Shown here piece by piece: positions 45,018-54,186 of a stretch of 64,000 nt of DNA. The stretch covers positions 1,054,001-1,118,000 of the forward strand of contig NZ_CP040695.2 in the NCBI RefSeq assembly GCF_005954645.2. Direction: 5' to 3'. Made by a program: the position numbers and the translations under genes. The notes under the pieces were generated by a model that did no database searches, was not told the DNA's origin, and saw only the letters and a list, made by a program, of their open reading frames with translations. This DNA comes from Nocardioides sp. S-1144. Lineage in GTDB: Bacteria > Actinomycetota > Actinomycetes > Propionibacteriales > Nocardioidaceae. Numbering within the stretch: position 1 is the first letter of the stretch; every line of letters begins with the position of its first letter.

Positions 45018-45728
45018 TCAGAGGATCCGCTCGGTGAGGTCGGCACCGCCGCCGTCCTCGGCGTAGCAGATGAACTTGTCGCCGGTGGAGATGTCGGTGG
45101 GGTCGTTGATGACGGCGTTGATGCGGTACCCGCCGTCGGTCAGGGTCGCGGCGTCCTCCGGGTCGAGGCGCTCGACGCAGACCCGGCCGGCCTCCGACTC
45201 GAGGGCGCTGGCGTCCTCGCCGGCCTTGCCGACGTAGACGATCTCGGCCTCGTGCTTCTCGTCGCACTCCTTCTTCGACATGCTGACGTTGTCGTCGTCG
45301 TCGGTGTCGACGTTCACGCACTGGCCGGCCTCGGCGTTGTCGGGCGTGACGACCGTCTTCGCGGCGACGACGACGACGACGATGATGCCGGCGAAGGCCA
45401 GCGTGCCGAGGACGCCGATGATCGCGGCGGAGACCGCTGCCCAGCGGCCCTTGCGCCGCCCGCCCTTGGTGCGCCCGAGGCCGATGAAGCCGAGGATCGC
45501 GCCGACGACGGAGAGGCAGCAGGTCAGGCTGAGCACGAAGCCGGTGATCGAGACGGCGTCGGTCTTCCGGGGAGCCTCGCCGTAGGGGTTCGGCGCGCCG
45601 CCGCCGTACGGGTTGCCGTACCCGCCGCCGCCGTACCCCCCGCCGTAGCCGCCCTGGCCGCTGCCGGCCTCGGAGCCGTGGGGCTGCTGGCCCTGGTTCG
45701 GGGTGTAGGGGTCGTAGGGGTTGCTCAT
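45018..45728 (-). CDS. DUF4190-like membrane protein
   Basis: The product is 236 aa. A Gly/Tyr/Pro-rich N-terminus (YGGGYGGGGYGNPYGGG) is followed by two membrane helices (about 62-85 and 95-125, with GRTKGGRRKGRWAAVSA between), the DUF4190 layout, then an extracytoplasmic domain with four cysteines (GQCVNVD, KECDEK, RVCVERL, FICYAED). The ATG has GAGGAAC upstream. Function unknown; the layout is common among actinobacterial cell-envelope proteins. Confidence 0.82.
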   Translation of the reverse strand: MSNPYDPYTPNQGQQPHGSEAGSGQGGYGGGYGGGGYGNPYGGGAPNPYGEAPRKTDAVSITGFVLSLTCCLSVVGAILGFIGLGRTKGGRRKGRWAAVSAAIIGVLGTLAFAGIIVVVVVAAKTVVTPDNAEAGQCVNVDTDDDDNVSMSKKECDEKHEAEIVYVGKAGEDASALESEAGRVCVERLDPEDAATLTDGGYRINAVINDPTDISTGDKFICYAEDGGGADLTERIL

Positions 45729-45821
45729 CGTGGTTCCTCGGGGTCCGGCGGTCGGCCCGGTACGGCCGGCGCGGTCGGCAGGTCTGGCGCACAGTGTCGC
45801 AGCACCGGGCCGCGGTTCGGG

Positions 45822-45833
45822 CAGGATGTCGGC
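45822..45833 (+). promoter_or_regulatory. Candidate leaderless promoter of the winged-helix gene
   Basis: CAGGAT at 45822-45827 lies six bases before the GTG at 45834. Confidence 0.45.
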
Positions 45834-47018
45834 GTGCGCCACCTCCCCGACGACGAACGACGTCGCCGCCTGGCCCGGCGGCACGCGCTGGCCCCGTGGT
45901 CGCGGGTCGCGACGCCCGAGGCCGCGACCCGGGCGATGACGGTCCTGCACTCCACCGAGCCGGCGACCGTCTACCTCTCCCTGGCCGCCCGCGTGCCCGG
46001 CCTCACCGTCGCCGACGTCGACCGCGCGCTGTACGTCGACCGGTCGCTGGTCAAGCAGCTCGCGATGCGGCGCACCCTCTTCGTCCTGCCGCGCGACCTG
46101 CTGCCGGCCGCGTGGGGGAGCGCCTCGGCCCGCGTCGCCGAGGTCGAGCTGCGGCGGATGGCGAAGGACGTCGAGAAGGCCGGCATCGCCACCGACGGCA
46201 CGGCGTGGGTGCGCGACGCCCGGGACGCCGTCCTCGGCGCGCTCGCCGAGCGCCCCGACGGGTTGACCGCGGTCGAGGTGCGCGAGCTGCTGCCGGAGGT
46301 CGCGGTGAGGTTCGACGTGACGGCCGGGTCGGTGTGGAACCACGGCCGCGTGCTGACCCACCTCGGCCTGACCGCCGACGTCGTGCGCGGCACCAACACC
46401 CAGCACTGGCGGCTGTCGCGACCGCGGTGGACGCGGATGGCCGACTGGCTCGGCGAGCCTCCCGCGGCACCGGCGTCGGTCGACGACGGGTACGCCGAGC
46501 TCGTGGCCGGCTGGCTGCGCACCTTCGGCCCGGGCACGACCGAGGACGTCGTGTGGTGGCTCGGTGGCACCAAGGGCGCGGTCCGCGCGGCGTTCGCCCG
46601 CCTCGGCGCCGTCGCGGTCGGGCTCGACGGCGGCCGGACCGGCTGGGTGCTGCCCGACGACGTGGAGGAGGAGCCGGCCGCGGACGACCACTGGGTCGCG
46701 CTGCTCCCGGTCCTCGACCCCACCGTGATGGGCTGGAAGGAGCGCGACTTCTACCTGGGTGAGCACGGCCCGCACCTCTTCGACCGCAACGGCAACGCCG
46801 GCACGACGGCGTGGGTCGACGGCCGGGTCGTCGGCTGCTGGGTCCAGGACGACGCCGGCACCGTCGTCGTCCGGCTCCTCGAGCCGGTGTCGCCAGCGGC
46901 CCGGACGGCCCTCGACGCGGAGGCCGTCCGGCTGACCGAGTGGCTCGCCGGGCAGCGGGTCGGCACGGTCTACCCGTCCGCCCTGATGAAGCTCGCGCGT
47001 GAAAGCCTGGCCCCGTGA
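45834..47018 (+). CDS. Winged helix DNA-binding domain protein (HTH_42/AlkZ-like family)
   Basis: The product is 394 aa. The HTH_42 superfamily layout is visible: a helical N-terminus with VLHSTEPATVYLSLAARV (about 36-55), RTLFVLPRDLLP, a central winged helix (DGLTAVEVRELLP..HGRVLTHLGL) and FGPGTTEDVVWWLGGTKG. Related AlkZ/YcaQ proteins are DNA glycosylases using a Gln-x-Gln pair; at the corresponding place here the residues are His-Ser-Thr, so the chemistry may differ or be absent. GTG start with weak leaderless -10. Ends 8 bases before the DUF2344 gene. Confidence 0.82.
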   Translation: MRHLPDDERRRRLARRHALAPWSRVATPEAATRAMTVLHSTEPATVYLSLAARVPGLTVADVDRALYVDRSLVKQLAMRRTLFVLPRDLLPAAWGSASARVAEVELRRMAKDVEKAGIATDGTAWVRDARDAVLGALAERPDGLTAVEVRELLPEVAVRFDVTAGSVWNHGRVLTHLGLTADVVRGTNTQHWRLSRPRWTRMADWLGEPPAAPASVDDGYAELVAGWLRTFGPGTTEDVVWWLGGTKGAVRAAFARLGAVAVGLDGGRTGWVLPDDVEEEPAADDHWVALLPVLDPTVMGWKERDFYLGEHGPHLFDRNGNAGTTAWVDGRVVGCWVQDDAGTVVVRLLEPVSPAARTALDAEAVRLTEWLAGQRVGTVYPSALMKLARESLAP

Positions 47019-47025
47019 TGCAGTC

Positions 47026-47769
47026 GTGAGCCGCCAGCAGCCCGAGCAGCAGGCACCGCCGGTCCAGCGGCTGCGGATCCGCTACGCCAAGCGCGGACGG
47101 CTCCGCTTCACCAGCCACCGCGACTTCAGCCGCGCCTTCGAGCGCGCCGTCTTCCGCGCCCGGGTGCCGATGGCCTACTCGTCCGGCTTCAACCCGCACC
47201 CCCGGATCTCCTACGCCGGCGCCGCCCCGACCGGGTCGGCCAGCGAGGCCGAGTACCTCGAGATCGGGCTCGCGCAGGTCGTCGACCCGGCCGACGTCCA
47301 CGCCCAGCTCGAGGAGGCGCTGCCCGACGGCCTCGACGTCCTCCAGGTCGTCGACGCGACCGTCCCGCTCGGCACCCCCAGCACCGGCCTCGCCGACCTG
47401 CTCCAGGCCAGCCGGTGGGTCATCGGCCCGCTCGCCGTCCCCACGGACGTGGCCCAGGAGTGCGTCGCGGCCTTCCTCGCCGAGGAGTCGGTCGTGGTCG
47501 AGCGGATGACCAAGAAGGGCCTGCGCGAGTTCGACTGCCGCGCCGCCGTGCTGCGGCTCGCGGCGGTGCCGGGGGACGGCGACACGCCCGGCGTCCGCCT
47601 CGACCTGGTGCTGCGCCACACCGTCCCCGCCGTCCGGCCCGACGACGTCCTGACCGGCATCAGCCGGCTGACGGACCTCGACCCCGGCCCGGCCCCGCTG
47701 CTCACCCGCACCCAGCAGGGCCCGCTCGACGAGGACACCGGCGAGGTCGGCGACCCCTTCGCCGGCTGA
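47026..47769 (+). CDS. DUF2344/TIGR03936 family protein, radical SAM partner
   Basis: The product is 247 aa from the GTG at 47026 (an in-frame GTG at 46999 inside the previous gene would add nine residues). The signature opening RLRIRYAKRGRLRFTSHRDF and PMAYSSGFNPHPRISYAG match the family that accompanies TIGR03960 radical SAM proteins and rne; in some organisms they are fused. Function unknown, probably tRNA or RNA-related by its company. It follows the winged-helix gene by 8 bases. Confidence 0.9.
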   Translation: MSRQQPEQQAPPVQRLRIRYAKRGRLRFTSHRDFSRAFERAVFRARVPMAYSSGFNPHPRISYAGAAPTGSASEAEYLEIGLAQVVDPADVHAQLEEALPDGLDVLQVVDATVPLGTPSTGLADLLQASRWVIGPLAVPTDVAQECVAAFLAEESVVVERMTKKGLREFDCRAAVLRLAAVPGDGDTPGVRLDLVLRHTVPAVRPDDVLTGISRLTDLDPGPAPLLTRTQQGPLDEDTGEVGDPFAG

Positions 47770-48094
47770 CTCGCGAATCTCCCGGCGGATCGCGGTGTGC
47801 GATACTCCCCGTGGTGGCCGAACGGTGCTCCCCAGCCTCGTGAGGCCACTCGACGATGAACTTGTCGGCCCAGCACAGGGGTCGGCACGGTGGAGCAGGT
47901 CGTCGCCAGACCGCGACGCGGTCCGGGGTCGGTGACAGCGACCCGGGCACAGCGACCGCGGCAGGTGACGGGTCAGGTCCAGCGCCGCGCCGCGGAGGGT
48001 GTCGCCGCCGACCAGACTTCGTGTTGCCGGCCCTGACCACCCCGGCGCGGCAGCACCAGACCCCGGCTCCGCCGGGTGGAGGAGCAGCACTCTC
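47770..48094 (+). promoter_or_regulatory. Long 5' leader of the RNase E gene
   Basis: This 325-base stretch has no gene. An extended -10 TGCGATACT is present (GATACT 47801-47806), so a leader of about 280 bases is likely. It contains hairpins with 6-bp stems at 47909-47923 (GACCGC/GCGGTC) and 48062-48076 (CCCGGC/GCCGGG, 3-base loop). The second ends one base before the GGAGGAG ribosome binding site, so it could limit translation. RNase E autoregulation through its leader is known in enteric bacteria; here it is an inference. Confidence 0.5.
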
Positions 48095-51000
48095 ATGGCT
48101 GACGACGAACTGCAGAGCACCGACGACCAGGTCTCCGGCACCGACGGCCCCGCCGCCGACGCGCCGGTCAAGAAGACCGCCGCGCGCAAGACCGCCGCCA
48201 AGAAGGCCGGCGCCGCCAAGAAGGCGCCCGCCAAGCGGGCCACCAAGAAGGCCGCTGCCGCCGAGGCACCCGCTGAGGCGCCCGTCGGGGCCGCCGCGGA
48301 CGCACCCGTCGAGGCCCCCGACCAGACCTCCGGGGAGGCGGCCGAGCCCGGGGCCAAGCCGGCCAAGAAGGCCGCCGCCAAGAAGACGACGGCCAAGAAG
48401 GCCGCCGCGAAGAAGACCACCACCCGCAAGGCCGCCACCAAGAAGTCGGTCGAGTCGGTGCCCGACGAGCCCGCCGCCGACGAGACCGCGAGCCCGGCGG
48501 CCGAGCCCGCGCCGTCCGGCACGATGCCGCTGTTCCAGGTTCCCGAGACCGGGGAGAAGTCGGCCCGCAAGCGCGCCGCCGCCAAGAAGGCGCCCGCGAA
48601 GCGCTCGACCGTGCGCTCGCGCGCCGCCGAGGCCGCCGCCGCCGAGGCGCTCGCCGCCGAGACGGCCGCCGCCGAGCTCGAGGAGCCGACCGAGGAGCCG
48701 GTCGACGAGACCGCCGTCGACGCCGCCCCCGAGGTGGCCGTCGAGAGCGTCGAGGCGACCGAGGCCGCCGAGCAGGACCCGACCGAGGTCGACACCACCG
48801 ACGAGTCCGAGAGCACCGACGAGAGCACCGACGAGAGCTCCGACGACGCCGACGACAGCTCCGACGACAGCTCGGACGACGAGGGCGACGACACCGGTCC
48901 GCGCCGGCGTCGTCGTCGTGGCGGACGCCGCCGTCGTCGCAGTGGTGACGGAGGGGGCGACGGAGGGGGCGACGGAGGTGGCGACGCCGCGGCGGAGGCC
49001 GGCAACGGCAACGACGGTGCCGAGGGCGACGCCCCCGCCGAGGCCGGCGGCCGTGGTGGCCGTGGTGGCCGTGGTGGCCGCGGTGCGGCCAAGTCCGACG
49101 CGAGCGCCGACCGCGGCGAGACCGCCGGCGACGCCCCCGAGGGCGACGGCGACGCGAGCGGCGAGGGCGGCACCGACAAGAACGACGACGACAGGAACGA
49201 CGGCTCCGAGGGTGGCACCGGCACCCGCCGCCGCCGCAAGCGCCGCCGCGAGGGCGACTCGGGTGACGGGGGCGGCGACGACCCCAGCAACACCACGACC
49301 CGGGTCCGCCGCACGCGCTCGCCCGAGGACGAGATCACCTCGATCGCCGGCTCGACCCGCCTCGAGGCCAAGAAGCAGCGCCGCCGCGACGGCCGCGAGG
49401 CCGGTCGTCGACGCGCCCCGATCGTCAGCGAGGCCGAGTTCCTCGCCCGCCGCGAGTCGGTCGAGCGGGTCATGGTCGTGCGCCAGCGCGACGAGCTGAC
49501 CCAGATCGGCGTCGTCGAGGACAAGGTCCTCGTCGAGCACTACGTCGCCCGCGAGTCGCAGACCTCCCTCATCGGCAACGTCTACCTCGGCCGGGTGCAG
49601 AACGTGCTGCCCTCCATGGAGGCGGCGTTCATCGACATCGGCAAGGGCCGCAACGCGGTCCTCTACGCCGGCGAGGTCAACTGGTCGCAGCTGGGCCACA
49701 AGGACGGCAACCCGCGCAAGATCGAGTCGGTGCTGTCCTCGGGCCAGACCATCCTGGTGCAGGTCAGCAAGGACCCCATCGGCAACAAGGGCGCCCGGCT
49801 GACCAGCCAGATCAGCCTGGCCGGCCGGTTCCTGGTCTACGTGCCGGACGGCACGACGTCCGGGATCTCGCGCAAGCTGCCCGACACCGAGCGCAACCGC
49901 CTCAAGACCCTTCTCAAGGAGGTCGTCCCCTCGACGGCCGGCGTCATCGTGCGCACCGCCGCCGAGGGCGCCAGCGAGGAGGAGCTGACGCAGGACGTCG
50001 AGCGCCTCAAGTCGCGCTGGGAGGAGATCGAGGGCAAGGCCAGGGGCAAGGGCGGCAACCCGCAGCTCCTGCACGGCGAGCCCGACCTGACCCTCAAGGT
50101 CGTGCGCGACCTCTTCACCGAGGACTTCGCCAAGCTCGTCATCCAGGGCGACGACGCCTGGGACCTCGTCCGCGGCTACGTGCGCGACGTCGCGCCCGAC
50201 CTCGAGGACCGTCTCGAGAAGTACGACGCCACCGAGCACCACGACGTCGACCTGTTCTCGGCCTACCGGATCGACGAGCAGATCGCCAAGGCCCTGGACC
50301 GCAAGGTGTTCCTGCCCTCAGGCGGCTCGCTGGTCATCGACCGCACCGAGGCGATGACCGTCGTCGACGTCAACACCGGCAAGTTCACCGGCTCCGGCGG
50401 CAACCTCGAGGAGACCGTCACCAAGAACAACCTGGAGGCGGCCGAGGAGGTCGTGCGACAGCTCCGGCTGCGCGACATCGGCGGCATCATCGTCGTCGAC
50501 TTCATCGACATGGTCCTCGAGGCCAACCGCGACCTCGTCCTGCGCCGGATGGTGGAGTGCCTGGGCCGCGACCGGACCCGTCACCAGGTCGCCGAGGTGA
50601 CCTCGCTCGGCCTGGTGCAGATGACGCGCAAGCGGATCGGCACCGGCCTGCTGGAGTCGTTCAGCGAGAACTGCGAGCACTGCCAGGGCCGCGGCGTCGT
50701 CATCCACGACGCGCCGATCGAGCCCCGGCGCGGCCAGGACGAGCGCGGCGGCAACGGCGGCGGCGGGAACCACGGCGGTGGCAACAGCGGTGGCAACAGC
50801 GGCGGCGGCAACGGGGGCGGCAACGGGGGCGGGAGCAACGGCGCCGGCGCCGGCGCCGGCGCCGACGGCGAACGACGCACCGGACGTCGTCGCGGCGGCC
50901 GCGGTCGCTCCGGCGACGACGCCCCGGCAGCCCCGGCGGCCACCCCCGCGCACAAGCCGACCCCGGCCGAGTTCGCGGCGATGGCGAGCGCCGAGCTGCT

Positions 51001-51754
51001 CAAGGACGACGTCGAGCCCGCGTCGCCCGCCACCGAGACCCCCGACGTCGAGACGCCGGCCGTTGAAACGCCGGCGATCGAGACACCGGCAGTCGAGACC
51101 CCGGCCGCCGAGCCGGCCGCCCCGAAGGTCGTCACCCGGACCCGTCGCGGCGTGAGCCGCACGGTGGCGCCGACCACCGAGACGGCGGCCGAGATCGCCG
51201 TCGAGGCACCGAGCCCCGTCGCCGAGCAGCCCGAGACGCCCGAGCAGCCCGAGGCGCCCGTGGAGGCACCGGCCGAGCCGGCCGCCCCGAAGGTCGTCAC
51301 GCGGTCGCGCCGCGGCGTGAGCCGCACCGTCACCCCGGCGCCCGAGGCCGTCGAGCCGGCCGCCGTGACCACGGCGCCGACCCCCGAGCCCGTCGAGCCC
51401 GCCGCGGCGGCCGAGGCGCCCGCGGAGGCGCCGGCCGAGCCGGTCGCCCCGCAGGTGGTCACCCGGTCACGTCGCGGCGTGACGCGCACGGTGGCGAGCA
51501 CCACCGCGGCCACCGCCGTCACCACCGCGCCGCCGGTGGAGCAGCCCGTGGCGGCCGAGGAGGTGCCGGTGGCACCCGAGCCGCCCCAGGTCGTCACCCG
51601 GACCCGCGGCCGGTCCGCGAGCCGCGTCGCCGGCCCCCCGGCCGAGGAGACGGCGTCCACGGAGGCCGCCGCGCCGACCGAGGACGACGCCACCGAGCCG
51701 GCCGAGGACACGGGGCTGCACGTCCCGGTCAAGCGCAAGGGCCGCAAGCGCTGA
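48095..51754 (+). CDS. rne: Ribonuclease E/G
   Basis: The product is 1219 aa. The N-terminal half is disordered: Lys/Ala-rich (KKAAAKKTTAKK, about 24-130), acidic Ser/Asp (about 235-265), Arg runs and RGGRGGRGG (about 318). The catalytic core (about 450-870) has an S1-like domain (about 487-600, SLIGNVYLGRVQNVLP), metal-binding Asp758 (VVDVNTG) and Asp802 (VVDFIDM), and the zinc-link Cys860-x2-Cys863 (CEHC). The C-terminal tail (870-1219) is Gly/Asn-rich, then has four copies of a VVTRxRRGVSRTV motif. RNase E initiates mRNA decay and rRNA maturation; a centrally placed core resembles Streptomyces RNase ES. Followed by rplU. Confidence 0.93.
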   Translation: MADDELQSTDDQVSGTDGPAADAPVKKTAARKTAAKKAGAAKKAPAKRATKKAAAAEAPAEAPVGAAADAPVEAPDQTSGEAAEPGAKPAKKAAAKKTTAKKAAAKKTTTRKAATKKSVESVPDEPAADETASPAAEPAPSGTMPLFQVPETGEKSARKRAAAKKAPAKRSTVRSRAAEAAAAEALAAETAAAELEEPTEEPVDETAVDAAPEVAVESVEATEAAEQDPTEVDTTDESESTDESTDESSDDADDSSDDSSDDEGDDTGPRRRRRRGGRRRRRSGDGGGDGGGDGGGDAAAEAGNGNDGAEGDAPAEAGGRGGRGGRGGRGAAKSDASADRGETAGDAPEGDGDASGEGGTDKNDDDRNDGSEGGTGTRRRRKRRREGDSGDGGGDDPSNTTTRVRRTRSPEDEITSIAGSTRLEAKKQRRRDGREAGRRRAPIVSEAEFLARRESVERVMVVRQRDELTQIGVVEDKVLVEHYVARESQTSLIGNVYLGRVQNVLPSMEAAFIDIGKGRNAVLYAGEVNWSQLGHKDGNPRKIESVLSSGQTILVQVSKDPIGNKGARLTSQISLAGRFLVYVPDGTTSGISRKLPDTERNRLKTLLKEVVPSTAGVIVRTAAEGASEEELTQDVERLKSRWEEIEGKARGKGGNPQLLHGEPDLTLKVVRDLFTEDFAKLVIQGDDAWDLVRGYVRDVAPDLEDRLEKYDATEHHDVDLFSAYRIDEQIAKALDRKVFLPSGGSLVIDRTEAMTVVDVNTGKFTGSGGNLEETVTKNNLEAAEEVVRQLRLRDIGGIIVVDFIDMVLEANRDLVLRRMVECLGRDRTRHQVAEVTSLGLVQMTRKRIGTGLLESFSENCEHCQGRGVVIHDAPIEPRRGQDERGGNGGGGNHGGGNSGGNSGGGNGGGNGGGSNGAGAGAGADGERRTGRRRGGRGRSGDDAPAAPAATPAHKPTPAEFAAMASAELLKDDVEPASPATETPDVETPAVETPAIETPAVETPAAEPAAPKVVTRTRRGVSRTVAPTTETAAEIAVEAPSPVAEQPETPEQPEAPVEAPAEPAAPKVVTRSRRGVSRTVTPAPEAVEPAAVTTAPTPEPVEPAAAAEAPAEAPAEPVAPQVVTRSRRGVTRTVASTTAATAVTTAPPVEQPVAAEEVPVAPEPPQVVTRTRGRSASRVAGPPAEETASTEAAAPTEDDATEPAEDTGLHVPVKRKGRKR

Positions 51755-51784
51755 ACCCGGGTCAGGCGGCGGGGGAGGCCCGTT

Positions 51785-51813
51785 TTGCTCCTCCGCTCCC
51801 TGATCCGTACGAT
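51785..51813 (+). promoter_or_regulatory. Promoter of the rplU-rpmA operon
   Basis: TTGCTC at 51785-51790 and TACGAT at 51808-51813 are separated by 17 bases. Transcription would start near 51820, giving a leader of about 110 bases before rplU. Confidence 0.65.
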
Positions 51814-51821
51814 TGACCCTC

Positions 51822-51880
51822 GTGCGTCCTCACCGGACGCACCACTCCTGTTCCGGCACCCCCCTCGTTCCCGAGAGTGG
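51822..51880 (+). promoter_or_regulatory. Structured rplU leader
   Basis: GTGCGTCC and GGACGCAC (51822-51842) form an 8-bp stem with a 5-base loop; CCACTC (51842-51847) and GAGTGG (51875-51880) form a second stem. A ribosomal-protein leader bound by L21 or L27 is plausible but not shown. Confidence 0.4.
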
Positions 51881-51931
51881 TCGGCCGTGCCGCAGGACCC
51901 GCTAGCAGTGAAGACGACGAAGGAGACCGCG

Positions 51932-52234
51932 GTGTACGCGATCGTGCGCGCAGGCGCCAAGCAGCAGAAGGTCGCTGTCGGCGACGTCATCGAGATCGAC
52001 AAGGTCTCGACGCCGGTCGGTGACACGCTGGCCCTGCCGGTCGTGATGGCCGTCGACGGCGAGACCGTCACCGCCACCGGCCTCGACAAGGCCGCCGTGA
52101 CCGTCGAGGTCCTCGGCGCCACCAAGGGCCCGAAGATCGTCATCCAGAAGTACAAGAACAAGACCGGTTACAAGAAGCGCCAGGGTCACCGCCAGAAGTA
52201 CACCCAGGTCAAGGTCACCGACATCACGCTCTGA
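51932..52234 (+). CDS. rplU: 50S ribosomal protein L21
   Basis: The product is 100 aa from the GTG at 51932, chosen for AAGGAG upstream and the standard L21 opening [13 protein letters not shown]. The C-terminal motif [19 protein letters not shown] binds 23S rRNA. Length is normal (about 101-103). It is followed by rpmA after 34 bases. Confidence 0.97.
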   Translation: MYAIVRAGAKQQKVAVGDVIEIDKVSTPVGDTLALPVVMAVDGETVTATGLDKAAVTVEVLGATKGPKIVIQKYKNKTGYKKRQGHRQKYTQVKVTDITL

Positions 52235-52268
52235 GTCTCTCGACTCACCCACCCGAGAAGGAACTGAG

Positions 52269-52523
52269 ATGGCTCACAAGAAGGGCGCCGCGTCCACCAA
52301 GAACGGTCGCGACTCCAACTCCCAGCGCCTCGGCGTCAAGCGCTTCGGCGGCCAGGCCGTCAACGCCGGCGAGATCATCGTCCGCCAGCGGGGCACGCAC
52401 TTCCACCCGGGCAGCGGCGTCGGCCGCGGCGGCGACGACACCCTCTTCGCGCTGATCCCCGGCGCCGTCGAGTTCGGTCGCAAGCGCGGCCGCAAGGTCG
52501 TCAACATCACGCCCGTCGACTGA
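52269..52523 (+). CDS. rpmA: 50S ribosomal protein L27
   Basis: The product is 84 aa. The N-terminus [16 protein letters not shown] reaches the peptidyl-transferase centre; no cleavable N-terminal extension, unlike Firmicutes L27. [20 protein letters not shown] and [11 protein letters not shown] are diagnostic. AGAAGGAACTGAG ribosome binding site. An intrinsic terminator follows. Confidence 0.97.
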   Translation: MAHKKGAASTKNGRDSNSQRLGVKRFGGQAVNAGEIIVRQRGTHFHPGSGVGRGGDDTLFALIPGAVEFGRKRGRKVVNITPVD

Positions 52524-52586
52524 GCGTGCGACACCCGGGCGAGTGACCTGTCGCTCACCCAGCACCATCCCAGGCTTCACCACGAG

Positions 52587-52620
52587 AGGGCGTCCCGTGC
52601 CGGGGCGCCCTTCGTGTTTT
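52587..52620 (+). terminator. Rho-independent terminator after rpmA
   Basis: AGGGCGTCCC pairs with GGGGCGCCCT (one G-T wobble) around the loop GTGCC (52597-52601), then TCGTGTTTT. It lies 64 bases past the rpmA stop and before obg. Confidence 0.8.
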
Positions 52621-52644
52621 ACCTAGCTGTTCAGGAGCACCACC

Positions 52645-54186
52645 ATGGCCGTCCCCACCTTCGTCGATCGCGTCACGCTGCACGTCACGGCCGGGCGCGG
52701 CGGTCACGGCGTCGCCTCCGTCCACCGCGAGAAGTTCAAGCCCCTCGGCGGTCCCGACGGCGGCAACGGTGGCCCCGGCGGCTCGATCATCCTGCGCGTC
52801 GACCCCGACGTCACCACGCTGGTCGACTACCACCACAGCCCGCACCGCAAGGCCGAGCACGGCGGCCAGGGCGCCGGCTCGCACCGCAACGGCGCGCACG
52901 GCGCCGACATGGTGCTCTCGGTCCCCGACGGCACCGTGGTCAGCATCAGGAGCACCGGCGAGGTCGTCGCCGACCTGGTCGGTCCGGGCACCGAGCTCGT
53001 GGTCGCCCAGGGCGGCCGCGGCGGCCTCGGCAACGCCGCGCTGGCCAGCGCCAAGCGCAAGGCCCCCGGCTTCGCGCTGCTCGGCGAGCCCGGCGACGAG
53101 GTCGAGGTCGTCCTCGAGCTCAAGGTCGTCGCCGACATCGGCCTGGTCGGCTTCCCCAGCGCCGGCAAGTCGAGCCTGATCGCCTCGATCTCGCGCGCGC
53201 GGCCCAAGATCGCCGACTACCCGTTCACGACCCTGGTGCCCAACCTCGGCGTCGTCACCGGCGGCGAGACCACCTTCACCGTCGCCGACGTCCCCGGCCT
53301 CATCGAGGGCGCCAGCGACGGGCGCGGCCTGGGCCACGACTTCCTGCGCCACGTCGAGCGGTGCGCGGCCATCGTGCACGTCCTCGACACCGCCACCTTC
53401 GAGCCCGGCCGCAACCCCGCCGACGACCTCGACATCATCGAGAACGAGCTCGCGCGCTACGGCGGCCTCGAGGACCGCCCGCGGCTGGTCGCGCTGAACA
53501 AGATCGACGTGCCGGACGGCCGCGACCTCTCCGACATCGTGATCGACGACCTCCGCGAGCGCGGGCTGCGGGTCTTCCCGGTCTCCGCCGCGTCGGGGGA
53601 GGGCACCCGCGAGCTCGTCTTCGCGATGGCCGAGATCGTGCTGGCCGCGCGCGAGGAGAAGGCCGTCGAGGTCGCCGAGCGGATCATCCTGCGCCCCCCG
53701 AGCATCGACGGCGCCGACTTCACCGTCACCGAGACCGACGACGGCTGGCGGGTGCGCGGCACCAAGCCCGAGCGCTGGGTGCGCCAGACCGACTTCAGCA
53801 ACGACGAGGCCGTCGGCTTCCTCGCCGACCGGCTCAACCGGCTCGGCGTCGAGAAGAAGCTCATCGAGGTCGGCGCGGTGGAGGGCGACACCGTCCTCAT
53901 CGGGCACCCCGACGACTCCGTCGTCTTCGACTTCCGCCCGCACCTCGACGCCGGCGCGGAGAACCTCGCCCGCCGCGGCGAGGACGACCGGCTCAAGGAG
54001 GAGCGGCCCGCCCACGGTCGTCGCAAGGCGATCCAGGAGGCGCTGCCCGACCGCGGGGAGAACGAGACCCGCGCCGACGTGGCCCGCCGCATCGACAAGC
54101 CGGAGGTCTACGGCCCGTCGTCCTACGAGATCGGTTCGGCCGAGGACCCCGACTGGGCCGAGAGCGATCCCGGTGACCAGGTCTGA
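52645..54186 (+). CDS. obg: GTPase Obg/CgtA
   Basis: The product is 513 aa. The Gly-rich Obg fold (1-160) with [18 protein letters not shown] leads to a G domain: G1 [10 protein letters not shown]3 [11 protein letters not shown]4 NKID. An OCT domain (about 340-430) and a charged tail follow. It acts in 50S assembly and stress. CAGGAG precedes the ATG. The proB start overlaps its last 14 bases. Confidence 0.96.
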   Translation: MAVPTFVDRVTLHVTAGRGGHGVASVHREKFKPLGGPDGGNGGPGGSIILRVDPDVTTLVDYHHSPHRKAEHGGQGAGSHRNGAHGADMVLSVPDGTVVSIRSTGEVVADLVGPGTELVVAQGGRGGLGNAALASAKRKAPGFALLGEPGDEVEVVLELKVVADIGLVGFPSAGKSSLIASISRARPKIADYPFTTLVPNLGVVTGGETTFTVADVPGLIEGASDGRGLGHDFLRHVERCAAIVHVLDTATFEPGRNPADDLDIIENELARYGGLEDRPRLVALNKIDVPDGRDLSDIVIDDLRERGLRVFPVSAASGEGTRELVFAMAEIVLAAREEKAVEVAERIILRPPSIDGADFTVTETDDGWRVRGTKPERWVRQTDFSNDEAVGFLADRLNRLGVEKKLIEVGAVEGDTVLIGHPDDSVVFDFRPHLDAGAENLARRGEDDRLKEERPAHGRRKAIQEALPDRGENETRADVARRIDKPEVYGPSSYEIGSAEDPDWAESDPGDQV

